A stretch of 64,000 nt of DNA, taken from positions 1,488,001-1,552,000 of the forward strand of contig JADJWE010000001.1 in assembly GCA_016716525.1 (NCBI GenBank), written 5' to 3'. Positions within the stretch are counted from its first letter, which is position 1. Every line of letters begins with the position of its first letter. The stretch comes from Candidatus Flexicrinis affinis. Its GTDB lineage: Bacteria > Chloroflexota > Anaerolineae > Aggregatilineales > Phototrophicaceae. Made by a program: the position numbers and the translations under genes. The notes beneath the pieces were generated by a model that was not told where the DNA came from, searched no databases, and was given only the letters and a program-made list of their open reading frames with translations. This document shows positions 51,150 through 61,848 of the stretch, piece after piece.

Positions 51150-51761
51150 ATGCTCAAGCGTGGAATTCCAAAGGACCCTGAAAATACGAAGGCGCGAATC
51201 CTTGATGCCGCCTTGGATGTGTTTTCGACCAAAGGGTATCACGATACGACAGTCGATGAAATTGTCGAAGTCTCCGATACTTCCAAGGGCTCGGTCTACT
51301 TCCACTTTCCCAACAAGCAGCGCCTCTTCTTGGCGCTGGTCGATCGCTTCGCAGACCTTCTCGAACGGCGCGTTATCGAAGCCATTTCGAAGCATGACGC
51401 CGGCATCGACCGGGTGCGCGCAGCGCTCGAAGCGTGTCTCGAGACCTTCGGCAAGTATCGACGGCTGGCGAAGATCCTTCTTGTCCAAGCCGCAGGTCTG
51501 GGCGTGGCGTTCGAAGAGAAGCGTCTTGAGGTCCTCGATCGGTTTGCGACTCTCGTAAGGACGTACTTGGACGAAGCAATCGCGCAAGGCGATCTCGACC
51601 CTACCGACTCTGAAGTTGTCGCTCATGGTTGGATCGGCGCAATCAACGCGGTCGTCATTCGCTGGGTCTATACCGGCAGTCCATCACCGGATCGAATCCT
51701 TGCGAGTCTGCTGCCGAACCTACTCCGTGGCGTCGGATTTGAGGAGCCACGTGCGCCATGA
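51150..51761 (+). CDS. TetR-family transcriptional regulator
   Basis: 203 residues from the ATG at 51150, preceded by AGGAG. The helix-turn-helix is at about residues 16-60 (I-L-D-A-A-L-D-V-F-S-T-K-G-Y, T-T-V-D-E-I, G-S-V-Y-F-H-F-P-N-K). The ligand domain (about 65-195) is helical; L-L-V-Q-A-A-G-L-G resembles fatty-acyl-responsive members. It would bind the palindrome just upstream. Its stop overlaps menF by 4 bases, so regulator and menaquinone enzymes are co-transcribed. The inducer is unknown. Confidence 0.92.
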   Translation: MLKRGIPKDPENTKARILDAALDVFSTKGYHDTTVDEIVEVSDTSKGSVYFHFPNKQRLFLALVDRFADLLERRVIEAISKHDAGIDRVRAALEACLETFGKYRRLAKILLVQAAGLGVAFEEKRLEVLDRFATLVRTYLDEAIAQGDLDPTDSEVVAHGWIGAINAVVIRWVYTGSPSPDRILASLLPNLLRGVGFEEPRAP

Positions 51762-53125
51762 TTGGGCATGTTGCGGGCGAACGGGCTCAGGAATCGAGCC
51801 TCTGGGACAGCCCGATCCGGTACGTTGTCCGTCCCCTTCGCGCCAAGATTCCGTTGGTGAAGCTGCTTCAACACGGGGCCGGCAAACCCCGGATGTTCTG
51901 GCAGAATGCCTCTATCTCGACGGCATATGCGGCGTGGGGCGCAGTCAAGACAATTCAGGCAACGGGCCCCGATCGGTTTGACACGGTACGCGAAGCGGCG
52001 TGGGGATTGCTGCCTCAAGACGGCGATGACGTCGCACCGGCCGATACCGCCCCTCGGCTGTTTGGCGGCTTCGCGTTCTCCCCGGATCCCAATGACGATC
52101 CGCTGTGGGCAGAGTTCGATGCCGCGCACTTCATCCTGCCGCGTGTCATGATTACCGACGCCAACGGACAGCTTTGGCTCACGGTTGCGTCGTCAGTCGA
52201 TGGGCCTGCCGAAGATCTGGCTGCAGCAGCCGATCGTTGGGTTCAGCGGATCGAACGAAACGACATTCCAGACATCACTGTCGCTGACTACAGCCATCCT
52301 GTCTCGTATCCGTTGACACGCGATGACTGGGTTGACCAAGTGACGCGTGGTATCGGCTTGATTCGCGACGGGACTCTGCAGAAGATTGTGTTGTCGCGTG
52401 TCGCCGATCTGGTGTCAAACATCGCATTGGATCCTGTCTCAGCTTTAGTGCGTCTGGAGCGTGCCTATCCTGCGACCTACCGGTTCATGTTCGAGCCTGC
52501 GCCCGGTCACGCATTCCTTGGCGCAACGCCTGAGCTGCTGCTTGAAGTGATCGGGCGTATATTGCGCACTGCCGCGGTAGCCGGGTCGGTGGCACGCGGG
52601 GCGACGGTGGCCGAAGATGCGGTGTTGGCCGCAGAGTTGTTTACGAGTCCGAAGGAACGCCACGAGCACGCGCTGGTGGTCGACGCGCTGCGCGATCTCC
52701 TTGAGCCGGTCAGCGACCAGCTCTCGTTCCCGGAGGAACCGCAAATTCTCAAGCTGGGAAACATTCAACATTTGTTCACCCCGTTTACCGGCCATCTGGC
52801 TGACGAAGTGGACATTCTCGAAGTAGTGTCGCGGCTGCATCCGACTCCTGCGCTGGGTGGCTACCCTGCGGAAGCCGCGATCGAGGCCATCAGAGAGATC
52901 GAGCTGTTCGAACGGGGTTGGTATGCCTCCCCTATCGGCTGGCTTGATGCAGGTGGTGGTGGAATGTTCGCCGTAGCGATTCGCTCCGCGGTCGTGAGCA
53001 ACGATCGCGCGCGATTGTATGCTGGCTGTGGAATTGTCGAGCAGTCCGATCCGCTGCGTGAGTGGGACGAAACCCGGATCAAGTTCCGCCCGATGCTCGA
53101 TGCGCTCGGAGCACGCGAATCGTGA
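51758..53125 (+). CDS. menF: Isochorismate synthase
   Basis: 455 residues. It converts chorismate to isochorismate, opening menaquinone synthesis. The chorismate-binding C-terminal half has K-I-V-L-S-R, F-L-G-A-T-P-E-L-L, G-S-V-A-R-G, S-P-K-E-R-H-E-H, L-H-P-T-P-A-L-G-G and V-A-I-R-S-A. The Lys in K-I-V-L-S-R supports synthase rather than anthranilate-type chemistry; siderophore-type isochorismate synthases are excluded by context. ATGA overlap with tetR before and GTGA overlap with menD after. Confidence 0.93.
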   Translation: MIGHVAGERAQESSLWDSPIRYVVRPLRAKIPLVKLLQHGAGKPRMFWQNASISTAYAAWGAVKTIQATGPDRFDTVREAAWGLLPQDGDDVAPADTAPRLFGGFAFSPDPNDDPLWAEFDAAHFILPRVMITDANGQLWLTVASSVDGPAEDLAAAADRWVQRIERNDIPDITVADYSHPVSYPLTRDDWVDQVTRGIGLIRDGTLQKIVLSRVADLVSNIALDPVSALVRLERAYPATYRFMFEPAPGHAFLGATPELLLEVIGRILRTAAVAGSVARGATVAEDAVLAAELFTSPKERHEHALVVDALRDLLEPVSDQLSFPEEPQILKLGNIQHLFTPFTGHLADEVDILEVVSRLHPTPALGGYPAEAAIEAIREIELFERGWYASPIGWLDAGGGGMFAVAIRSAVVSNDRARLYAGCGIVEQSDPLREWDETRIKFRPMLDALGARES

Positions 53126-54876
53126 AGCCGGAAAACCGCAACATCCTGTGGGCAAGCATGATCGTGGATGAACTCGCGCGGCACGGCGTGCGCTGGGCAG
53201 TCATCGCGCCCGGGTCGCGGTCGACACCGCTGGTCGTTGCACTCGCGCGTCATCCCCAAATCAAGACGATCTCGATCATTGACGAGCGAAGTGCGGCGTT
53301 CCTTGCGCTCGGTATCGGGATGGCGACTCGCTTGCCGGCCGTCGTTGTCTGTTCATCCGGTACCGCCGCGGCCAACTTCTACCCGGCGGTGATCGAAGCC
53401 CGGCAGGCAGGTGTTCCCCTACTAATACTGACGGCCGATCGCCCGCCCGAGCTGCGCGACAGCGGTGCGAATCAAACGATCGATCAAGTCCGGATGTACG
53501 GAAGCCACGCACTCTGGTCAGTCGATGTATCGCTGCCTGAGCAGGAACCGCCTGCGCTGGCTGTCCGCAGTCTTCGTACGCTGGCGGCGCGGGCTTTTGC
53601 GCGTGCGTGCGGCGTGCCTAGCGGTCCGGTGCACCTGAACCTGCCATTCCGTAAGCCGCTTGAGCCGACTGTTGTGCCGACGGATATCACGGATTTGTTC
53701 GACAGCGGACGCCGTGGAAGCATGCCGTTCTCGCGCGTTAGCGAGGGGGCGCTTGAGCCGACAACCGCACAGGTCCAAACGCTTCTCCATGCTGTGGAAA
53801 ACGCGCGGCGTGCAATCATCTTTGCCGGACCGTTCACACCCGCAAACGACGTGGCCGAGCCGTTGGCGGAGTTCGCCAAAGCGACAGGGATTCCCGTTTT
53901 TGCCGATCCCCTGTCGAACTTGCGCTGGTCGTCAGTTCGGACACTCGGGGCGTATGATTCGTTCGGCTCCCTTCGCGAGACCTTGGGGACGGTCAACCTG
54001 TGGATTCAGCTTGGAGGCCAGCCAGCGTCCAAAGCGATCGAGGACTATTTGGTGTCCGGCGCGGCGTCGCGTGTGATTCAGATTACTGACGATGGTGTAT
54101 GGCGCGATCCTTATCATCAGCTCTCGGAGATGATTCATGTTTCCCCTGCCCTGCTCTTTCGCCGAGTGGCGCAAGCGGTGCAAGATAGGAATCAGATTGA
54201 TCGGGCGTGGGTCGAGCTGCTATGGGCGCGTGAACGCGCGGTTTGGCAGGCGTATGCTGCGAGTTCGGAGTGGTTTGACGGCGCGATTGTCGCCAGATGC
54301 ATTGAAGCCCTTCCTGAAGACTCAAACGTAGTGGTAGCCAGCAGCTTGCCAATCCGTAATGTCGAGCAGTTCACGGCGCCGCGCCGTCGAGCGCTCCACG
54401 TATACTGCAATCGCGGCGCGTCGGGGATCGACGGCACGGTCTCTACTGCCTATGGAATCGCGGCAGCGAGTGAGCGGCCGACCTGCCTGATCATCGGAGA
54501 CCTTGCACTCCTACATGACATCGGTGGTCTGCTGAGCGCATCGCGAGTGGCTGCTCCTGTAGTCATTGTTGTCGTCAATAATGACGGTGGTGGTATCTTC
54601 CGGCGGCTGCCAGTCAAGGAATTCGAGCCTGCGTTTACTGATTTGTTCTTGACACCGCATGGCCGCACGTTTGAAGGAGCGGCGTCGATGTATGGGTTGT
54701 CGTATGTGCTGGTGGGCGATCTAGAGACGCTTCAGTCAGCAGTTGCGTCCGCTATGGAAGGGAGCACAAGCTGGCTTATCGAAGCAAGAACGGATTCGGC
54801 CGCTGATCTACGCCTGCGCGCCGAGGTGATGCAGGATGCTGCGCAGGCGGCAGAGCGTGTCTTAGTCGAGGGATAA
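53122..54876 (+). CDS. menD: SEPHCHC synthase
   Basis: 584 residues from a GTG at 53122 overlapping the menF stop; an upstream frame to 53062 lies inside menF. A thiamine-diphosphate enzyme that adds the succinyl group of 2-oxoglutarate to isochorismate. Signatures: A-P-G-S-R-S-T-P-L, I-D-E-R-S-A-A-F-L-A-L-G, N-Q-T-I-D-Q-V-R-M-Y-G, G-A-S-G-I-D-G and cofactor-binding G-D-L-A-L-L-H-D with N-N-D-G-G-G-I-F. Polar 11-mer copy 5 lies inside. Confidence 0.95.
   Translation: MKPENRNILWASMIVDELARHGVRWAVIAPGSRSTPLVVALARHPQIKTISIIDERSAAFLALGIGMATRLPAVVVCSSGTAAANFYPAVIEARQAGVPLLILTADRPPELRDSGANQTIDQVRMYGSHALWSVDVSLPEQEPPALAVRSLRTLAARAFARACGVPSGPVHLNLPFRKPLEPTVVPTDITDLFDSGRRGSMPFSRVSEGALEPTTAQVQTLLHAVENARRAIIFAGPFTPANDVAEPLAEFAKATGIPVFADPLSNLRWSSVRTLGAYDSFGSLRETLGTVNLWIQLGGQPASKAIEDYLVSGAASRVIQITDDGVWRDPYHQLSEMIHVSPALLFRRVAQAVQDRNQIDRAWVELLWARERAVWQAYAASSEWFDGAIVARCIEALPEDSNVVVASSLPIRNVEQFTAPRRRALHVYCNRGASGIDGTVSTAYGIAAASERPTCLIIGDLALLHDIGGLLSASRVAAPVVIVVVNNDGGGIFRRLPVKEFEPAFTDLFLTPHGRTFEGAASMYGLSYVLVGDLETLQSAVASAMEGSTSWLIEARTDSAADLRLRAEVMQDAAQAAERVLVEG
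54142..54152 (-). repeat. Polar 11-mer copy 5
   Basis: Exact TCCCCTGCCCT on the + strand within menD, reading Ser-Pro-Ala-Leu. Its 5' neighbour is T where other copies have C. Confidence 0.6.
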
Positions 54877-54902
54877 GTGAGGCAACGGTGAAGGAAAGCG
54901 CG

Positions 54903-55730
<828 letters not shown>

Positions 55731-55759
55731 TGTTATTGGGCGTGTGTGGGGTGAATTTG

Positions 55760-55783
55760 GGGGAGGCGGTGGCCTCCCCTTTT
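55760..55783 (+). terminator. Terminator between menB and menE
   Basis: GGGGAGGC (55760-55767), loop GGTG, GCCTCCCC (55772-55779), then TTTT. It is a perfect intrinsic terminator 29 bases after menB and 17 before menE, so menE depends on read-through or a separate promoter. Confidence 0.8.
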
Positions 55784-55799
55784 GAGTAGTGGTGGTGGA

Positions 55800-57263
55800 A
55801 TGGAAATGCGAGATTGGCTTCGGCGAAGTGCTCAGTTGAGTGGCGATTTGGTTGCGTTGCGAAGTGCTGGGCGTGTTGTGCGTTTTGGTGAGCTCGATGG
55901 TGAGGTCGATCGTGTTGTGGGACATCTGTCTCATGCGGGTGTCGCGAAGGGTGAGTGGGTCGGTGTATTTGGAGGTACAAGTATTGATTTAGTGTTGATT
56001 CTGTTGGCGCTGGCGCGGCTGGGGGCGGTCGCTGTGCCGGTGAATGTGCGTTGGTCGCGGTTGGAGGTCGCGCGCGTGGTGGGTGAATATGGTGTTGTGA
56101 GGTGGTTCGTTGATGGTGATATAGATGGTTTAGGATTAGGTTCGTTGGTGTTTGACTACACGAAGTTTACTCACGAAAAGAACAACACTCCGGGACTCCC
56201 CCCCACGCCGGTGCCGCTGGAATACGACACTGTCGCCTGCGCTGTATTCACCAGCGGCACCTCAGGCACGCCAAAGGCGGTGCAAATCACGTATGGCAGT
56301 CTCATACATAACGCCGCGCTGACCGCGCTTCGCCTGCGTGTCCACCATGACGACCATTGGCTGTGCTGCCTGCCGTTGTTTCACGTCGGGGGACTTGTCA
56401 TGTTGTTCCGTTCGATCATCAGCGGAACGTCGCTCTCGTTACACGAGCGATTCGATGTTGACGCCGTGAATTATGCGATCGACCACGACGCCATTACACA
56501 CGTGTCGCTTGTTCCTACCATGCTTGCCCGCTTGCTAGACGCCCGAACGTCTCCCCCACCGCGCCCCGTCACAGTGCTTTTGGGCGGAGCAGCCGCCTCA
56601 ACGGCTCTCATCGAACGAGCGCGCCGCATAAATCTCGATGTCCTTTCGACCTATGGCCTGACCGAAGCGACTAGTCAAGCCGCCACACAGACACCCGGCG
56701 ACCCGCGAATCAAGGTCGGCAGTGCCGGCAAATCCGTGCCCTTCGTTACTGTAAGCGTACGCAGTGAGGACGGTGCCATGCGCCCTGCCGGCGAGATCGG
56801 CGATATCTACGTCAAGGGGCCGACGGTCATGAAGGGGTACGCAAATGACCCTGCAGCGACTGAATCGGTCTTGACGCCGTACGGTCTACGTACAGGTGAC
56901 CTCGGCTACCTCGACGCAGACGGCGATCTCTGGATCGTAAACCGCCGAACCGACTTGATCATCTCGGGAGGGGAAAACATCTATCCCGCAGAGGTCGAGG
57001 CTGCCCTTCTGCAGATCCCGGGAATAAGGGCCGCATGTGTCGTGGCCGTAGACGATCCGGTATGGGGCCAGTCACCCGCCGCGGCTGTGGTTTCAGATCG
57101 GACCCTCAGCCTTGACGACGTGCGCGCGGAGCTCAATCCGATTCTCGCGCGATACAAGCACCCGAAGCGACTGGAGTACGTCGATGCGCTGCCACTGCTC
57201 GCCAACGGAAAGGTCGATCGCAAAGCTGTCGCTTCGAGGTTTGAAGACGGCCCCGACCGTTAA
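55800..57263 (+). CDS. menE: o-succinylbenzoate-CoA ligase
   Basis: 487 residues from the ATG at 55800 (a second ATG at 55806; a TTG at 55782 lies in the terminator). An adenylate-forming enzyme: F-T-S-G-T-S-G-T-P-K-A-V, L-S-T-Y-G-L-T-E-A-T-S, the hinge R-T-G-D-L-G-Y-L-D, and Lys in N-G-K-V-D-R-K. MenE is indicated by position after menB; specificity is inferred. The first 360 bases are strongly G-over-C, then composition flips abruptly near 56,150 while the frame continues. Confidence 0.88.
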   Translation: MEMRDWLRRSAQLSGDLVALRSAGRVVRFGELDGEVDRVVGHLSHAGVAKGEWVGVFGGTSIDLVLILLALARLGAVAVPVNVRWSRLEVARVVGEYGVVRWFVDGDIDGLGLGSLVFDYTKFTHEKNNTPGLPPTPVPLEYDTVACAVFTSGTSGTPKAVQITYGSLIHNAALTALRLRVHHDDHWLCCLPLFHVGGLVMLFRSIISGTSLSLHERFDVDAVNYAIDHDAITHVSLVPTMLARLLDARTSPPPRPVTVLLGGAAASTALIERARRINLDVLSTYGLTEATSQAATQTPGDPRIKVGSAGKSVPFVTVSVRSEDGAMRPAGEIGDIYVKGPTVMKGYANDPAATESVLTPYGLRTGDLGYLDADGDLWIVNRRTDLIISGGENIYPAEVEAALLQIPGIRAACVVAVDDPVWGQSPAAAVVSDRTLSLDDVRAELNPILARYKHPKRLEYVDALPLLANGKVDRKAVASRFEDGPDR

Positions 57264-57276
57264 AGATCGGGGCCGC
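57249..57276. terminator. Hairpin between menE and the RND gene
   Basis: CGGCCCCGA and TCGGGGCCG form a perfect 9-bp stem around the menE stop codon. There is no T-run on either side, so termination efficiency is uncertain; it may serve both convergent genes. Confidence 0.5.
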
Positions 57277-57288
57277 TGTAGTCACAGG

Positions 57289-60200
57289 TTAATCTGCGCT
57301 GCTCGCTGCCGGAGCCTGCTGCCGCCGCGATGAAAGCGTCAGCCGTCGATGTATCGGTGTGAGCAGCTTGTAGGCGACGGGTACAACCACCAGCGTGAGT
57401 ACGGTGCTGCTGACCAGGCCACCGATAACGACGGTGCCAAGTTCAGACGCGATAAGCGCCCCTTCGGACAAGCCAACCGCCAACGGGATAAGCGCAGTGA
57501 TCGTCGCGAGCGCCGTCATCAGAATTGGCCGCAGACGACGCTCTCCCGCCTCAAGCAAGGCCTCGCGCACCGGCATGCCGCCAGCGGTGTTTTGCCGTAC
57601 TCGATCGATTAGGACGACGGCGTTCGTGATCACGATGCCGATCAACATCAGCAGGCCGATCAGAGCGGAGATGCCTAGGACGCGGTTCGTAAGCGTGAGG
57701 GCCACCGCCGCGCCGACCGGCGCCACGACGACGCTCAGGATGATCGCCAGCCAGTAGATCGGCGATTGCAGCGAGAGTACGAAGATCACTATGACAATGA
57801 CAATGGCAATCAACATCGCGACAAAGAGACTGGCGAAGCCTTCCGTCTGGATTCGGCTCTGATAGCCCTGCGTGACGGTCAGCGTGTCGGGGAAGTCCGG
57901 AATTGCATTGATCGCCGTGATGGCTTGCGCTGTGACGCCGATTGTGTCCTCGGTCGCAAGGGAGGCGCTGTACTTGAGTGCCGGGCGTCCGTCGACCCGC
58001 AGATACGTTACCGGTGCGTCTGGGCCGGCCAGCGCCGCCATTGAAAGGTTACTGCTCACCTGTTCGATCCCGTCGATGCCGTCGATCGCTGCGATGACCG
58101 TCGAGTCCATGGCCTCAAGGTCCTCAAGCGGTCCATACACAACGACCTCGAACCCGCCGAAGCCACCGCTCGAAAGCGATGCAACCGAAATCGACACGTT
58201 ACCTGCGCCAAAGATTGCGTCCGCTTCAGGCGCCAGTTCCTCAACAAGCGTCTCAAGTTCGTCAACGCTCAATTCCGCGTTGATCACGATATTGGCGCGG
58301 TTCTCGGACACCGATCCGCCGCCAAACAACGATTCGAGACTCAGACCTGCCCCGCCAATTTCGGTGCGTATCGTCCGGTGTTCTTCTTCCGGCAAGCGCT
58401 CGGCGACGACTGTCTCAAACTCGCGGACCATAGCGTCGGTCTCGAGAATCCGGGTTGCCTGAGGGAGCGACACGTCGACGGTTATCTGAAGCTCACCCAA
58501 TTCCGGCAAAAACGCCGCGGGCCGGGTGCCGAGGAGGAGACCGCCGATCCCCATGCTGCCGACCGCAAGCCCGAGCACGATGAAACTGTTCACCGGATGA
58601 TTGAGCGACCAGCGCAGAACCGGCACATAGATTCGGCTGAGGATGCCGCCTTCTTCTTCGCTGGCATCACGTACGCCGATGAACATCAGCATCAACAGCG
58701 GGATTACGGTGATCGCCACCACAAACGACGCGCCAAGTGAGTAAGTTACCGCCAGTCCGAACGGAAGGAAGAACTCTCCGATGAGGCCCCCGGTCAAGCC
58801 CAACGGAAGGAATACGACCACGGTGACCATCGTCGCCACGAAGATCGCGCTCGACACGTCAGTCGTTCCCTTGAGGACGGCGGCGCGCTTGTCTCCACCC
58901 GCCTGGATTTCACGAAACGCGTTTTCGAGTACGACGATCGAGTCGTCGACGATGCGCCCGACAGCTACCGTCAGGCCGGACAGCGTCATGATGTTGAGTG
59001 TGAGCGACTCGGGGAACAGCCGCAGGACAAACAGAAGGAACGGAGATCCTTCAGACATGGGCGCGAGCGCGTTGTGCACCGCCGGCGGAAGCCAGCGCAT
59101 GAGTGCAAATGCGGCGAGCACGGAAAGCGGCAGACTTACGCCAATTACAAGCGTCGCGCGCCACGCAGGTACCGGAAGGCTTCCCGGCCACAGCAGGATG
59201 GCAAAGCCGGACACAATGCCGACGATCAACATCACGCGAATCACGACGTCAACCTGCTCGAAGCCCTCTGTGATGCTTACGCCTGAGGCCTGTGCCTGCA
59301 CAAGCGACAGCACGATCAACAGAGCCACCGACCCCGCCAACAGCACCATTCCTGCGCGCGAGCGCGGCGAGCGGTTCCATGTTCCGCCGCTTAGGAAAAG
59401 CATGATGACGATCATGGCGAAGCCGGCGCCAGTCAGACCTTCTCGCGCCACGCCGCTAATTGACTCCTCGACGAAGCTAGACTGTTCGAACACGGTGCTC
59501 ACGACGATCTGGGGGTTCAAGCGCTGAATATCCTCCACGACCGCCTTAGCGTCGTAGTACGCCTGAACTGTATTGGCGTCGTTGGGCTTGAACACAGTCA
59601 CCAAGAGGCTTGACTCGCCATTGCTGCGGGTCACAGAGGCCGTAGGCACAAACGGAGTTCCACCCTCTGCCGCGCGGTCTTGCAGGGTTTGCGGCAGCTG
59701 TGACAGCACATCTTGCGGGATCAGCTGGACCACTTCGATCCGCAGGTTCGGCAGCACGGTCGCGTCGCGCTGATCGATGTACTGCCACGCCTCGGCTGAC
59801 ATGTTGCCGAACAAGTTACTGGCGAACGCTGCGCCTTGCGCGCTCTCGAAGAAGCTGTTGAACCAGCCTGCGACATCCGGGAAGAACCGGAACGGATCGT
59901 CCGCCGTGTCCATCTCCACACCGAAAAACGAAGCAACCTGCCCCCAGTCCGCGTTGAGCACGGGCGCGTTTGGATCGGCAGCAGGAACATCGGTAGCATA
60001 CAGTTCGCGCAGGGCGTCAAATGCCGACGGCTGCTCACCGGTAGATATGGCAGCAATGGCTGCTACGGTCTCTCCGGACCGGCCTGCGAGCGCTTCGTCC
60101 GGTAGTTCAGACAGCACCGCCGGCGACAGTTTGAGAAGCACGTCATCGTCCAGTGCTTCCCAGAAGCCGGGTTCATTCACAGCAAGATACTGGAACAACC

Positions 60201-61848
60201 CGAGACTCATGCTATCAAACAGTCGCACTTCGTAGCCGGCAAACGACTCTGGAACGGACCCGTTGATGGTGTTGAGTACGGAAGAGGCGCTGCCGTTTCC
60301 GACCGCGATCAGGTCCGCGCCGTTTGCCAGCGGCTGACCTTCGAACTGCGGCTGGCTCGCAAGCGTATTCCATACATCTGACAGCGGCGGCGAAAAGCGC
60401 GTAAGCCCTTGCAGCACGTTCGGGAGCTGCACAGCGCCCGCCTCAGACGGATCGCCGGATGGTTCGGCGGCCGGATCGGTGACAGGCGTGACAGGTTCGG
60501 AGCCCTCAACCTCCCCTACTGCGTAGACACTGAAGGTGGCTAACGGCAGATCAGAGAAGCTGAACGTCAGCATCTGAGGCGGGTTAACGCGCCACTGCGA
60601 GGGCAGTCGAACGTCCTGCCCATTGGACACGACACCCGTGATTTCGGCGGCCAATGTGCGAGCAGCCAATGCGTCACGAGTGAATCCGTCCAGACTCGCG
60701 ATGAAGTCGTCCGGCAGGGCGTTGAATACGTCGTCCGGAAGCGCTGCAAGGTGTTCCGCATCGAGATAGCCGAGCAGCGACGGGGCGAGCCCAATCATCT
60801 GCTGAATGATCTCTGGCGTGAGGTCGCTGGTCTGGCCGAGCGCCCCAACAATCCGGCCGTTCCGTTCGAACTGATTGAGGACTCCCGCGGCCGTTGTCGT
60901 TAGGGTACGAATCTCCAGCAAGTCGGCGGCGGTCGAAAACGCTGGCGCCGTCCACGACTCGGGCAGCGCAGGCGCGCTGTCGGGTATCGCCAGTTCGATT
61001 GAGGCGAGCCGATCGGCCGCGCCGGCGTTAAGGGCTAGTCCGGCAAGCTCGGGTACGATGGCTGTAGCTGCGTCCCACGACTTCGGCGACAGTTGAAGCA
61101 GCAAGCTGCGTTGTGCCGTCAAATCGACGCCAGGCAGTCGGCTGGGTACGACTTCGCCGGGCAGCGCTTGCCCGCCTGAGATTTGAACGCTCGCGATGTT
61201 TGGTAGGGCACTAAGCTGGGGAACAAACTCGCCTTCGACGAGCTGAAGTAGTGCGCTCTTGTCGCCAGTAGCTTCGTCCGTTAACTTGGCGGCATAGCTG
61301 AGCAACGCTGTGATTGTCTCAGGTGAGAGCTTAGCCCATGTTGCGGGGCTGAGCTCAAACACGAAATTTCGGTCAGTGATCGCCATCCACAGCGCGACGT
61401 CTGGTGTGATGTCGCCTAACAGGCGTGTTGAGAACGCTTCGGGGCTTTCGCCTTCAGTAGGCTCGATGCGGCGCAGCGGTAGCCACACGTCGTCGATGCC
61501 CGCCTGGATATCGGATAGCAGTCGGTCTTGGTCAATCCCGAACTCGCTCAGCAGAGTCAGCACACTGCCAATTGCGCCTGTCGTCGTAGACTCGATGTTG
61601 ACGATTCCGGGAACCGCGGCGAGGCGGTCTTCAAGCCGTTCGGTAAGAAAGGACAACGCTTCTTCCGAGGTTAGGCCGGATACTTGTGCGAGTACGATGG
61701 TTTGGGGGAACTCGACCGGAGGAAGGAGTTCCTGGTTGAGCTGTGTTACGGCGATGCCACCTGCAACCATCACCAGAAGTGAAGTGGTGATGGTGACTAT
61801 GCGAAAACGAAGACTGAACGCCGTAATTGCGCGGAAGATCCCTCTCAT
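57289..61848 (-). CDS. Oversized RND-family transporter
   Basis: 1519 residues, versus about 1040 for AcrB. AAGGAA precedes the ATG. The first helix is at about 15-35, followed by an extracytoplasmic loop of about 765 residues (usual is 300) before helix 2 near 805. Helix 4 carries G-R-I-V-D-D-S-I-V-V-L-E-N with the proton-relay Asp pair (about 967-968). A normal second half follows, with G-I-V-I-T-N-A-V-V-L-I-D. The enlarged loop contains a loosely repeated L-S-P/L-P-D-D motif. No membrane-fusion or outer-membrane partner is adjacent, as expected in a single-membrane organism. Substrate unknown. Confidence 0.88.
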   Translation of the reverse strand: MRGIFRAITAFSLRFRIVTITTSLLVMVAGGIAVTQLNQELLPPVEFPQTIVLAQVSGLTSEEALSFLTERLEDRLAAVPGIVNIESTTTGAIGSVLTLLSEFGIDQDRLLSDIQAGIDDVWLPLRRIEPTEGESPEAFSTRLLGDITPDVALWMAITDRNFVFELSPATWAKLSPETITALLSYAAKLTDEATGDKSALLQLVEGEFVPQLSALPNIASVQISGGQALPGEVVPSRLPGVDLTAQRSLLLQLSPKSWDAATAIVPELAGLALNAGAADRLASIELAIPDSAPALPESWTAPAFSTAADLLEIRTLTTTAAGVLNQFERNGRIVGALGQTSDLTPEIIQQMIGLAPSLLGYLDAEHLAALPDDVFNALPDDFIASLDGFTRDALAARTLAAEITGVVSNGQDVRLPSQWRVNPPQMLTFSFSDLPLATFSVYAVGEVEGSEPVTPVTDPAAEPSGDPSEAGAVQLPNVLQGLTRFSPPLSDVWNTLASQPQFEGQPLANGADLIAVGNGSASSVLNTINGSVPESFAGYEVRLFDSMSLGLFQYLAVNEPGFWEALDDDVLLKLSPAVLSELPDEALAGRSGETVAAIAAISTGEQPSAFDALRELYATDVPAADPNAPVLNADWGQVASFFGVEMDTADDPFRFFPDVAGWFNSFFESAQGAAFASNLFGNMSAEAWQYIDQRDATVLPNLRIEVVQLIPQDVLSQLPQTLQDRAAEGGTPFVPTASVTRSNGESSLLVTVFKPNDANTVQAYYDAKAVVEDIQRLNPQIVVSTVFEQSSFVEESISGVAREGLTGAGFAMIVIMLFLSGGTWNRSPRSRAGMVLLAGSVALLIVLSLVQAQASGVSITEGFEQVDVVIRVMLIVGIVSGFAILLWPGSLPVPAWRATLVIGVSLPLSVLAAFALMRWLPPAVHNALAPMSEGSPFLLFVLRLFPESLTLNIMTLSGLTVAVGRIVDDSIVVLENAFREIQAGGDKRAAVLKGTTDVSSAIFVATMVTVVVFLPLGLTGGLIGEFFLPFGLAVTYSLGASFVVAITVIPLLMLMFIGVRDASEEEGGILSRIYVPVLRWSLNHPVNSFIVLGLAVGSMGIGGLLLGTRPAAFLPELGELQITVDVSLPQATRILETDAMVREFETVVAERLPEEEHRTIRTEIGGAGLSLESLFGGGSVSENRANIVINAELSVDELETLVEELAPEADAIFGAGNVSISVASLSSGGFGGFEVVVYGPLEDLEAMDSTVIAAIDGIDGIEQVSSNLSMAALAGPDAPVTYLRVDGRPALKYSASLATEDTIGVTAQAITAINAIPDFPDTLTVTQGYQSRIQTEGFASLFVAMLIAIVIVIVIFVLSLQSPIYWLAIILSVVVAPVGAAVALTLTNRVLGISALIGLLMLIGIVITNAVVLIDRVRQNTAGGMPVREALLEAGERRLRPILMTALATITALIPLAVGLSEGALIASELGTVVIGGLVSSTVLTLVVVPVAYKLLTPIHRRLTLSSRRQQAPAASSAD

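Noticed and set aside
5368..54152. Protein-level motif Ser-Pro-Ala-Leu as the cause of the repeated 11-mer
   Set aside because: Two copies lie in minus-strand genes reading Gly-Gln-Gly-Ser, so the signal is in the DNA.
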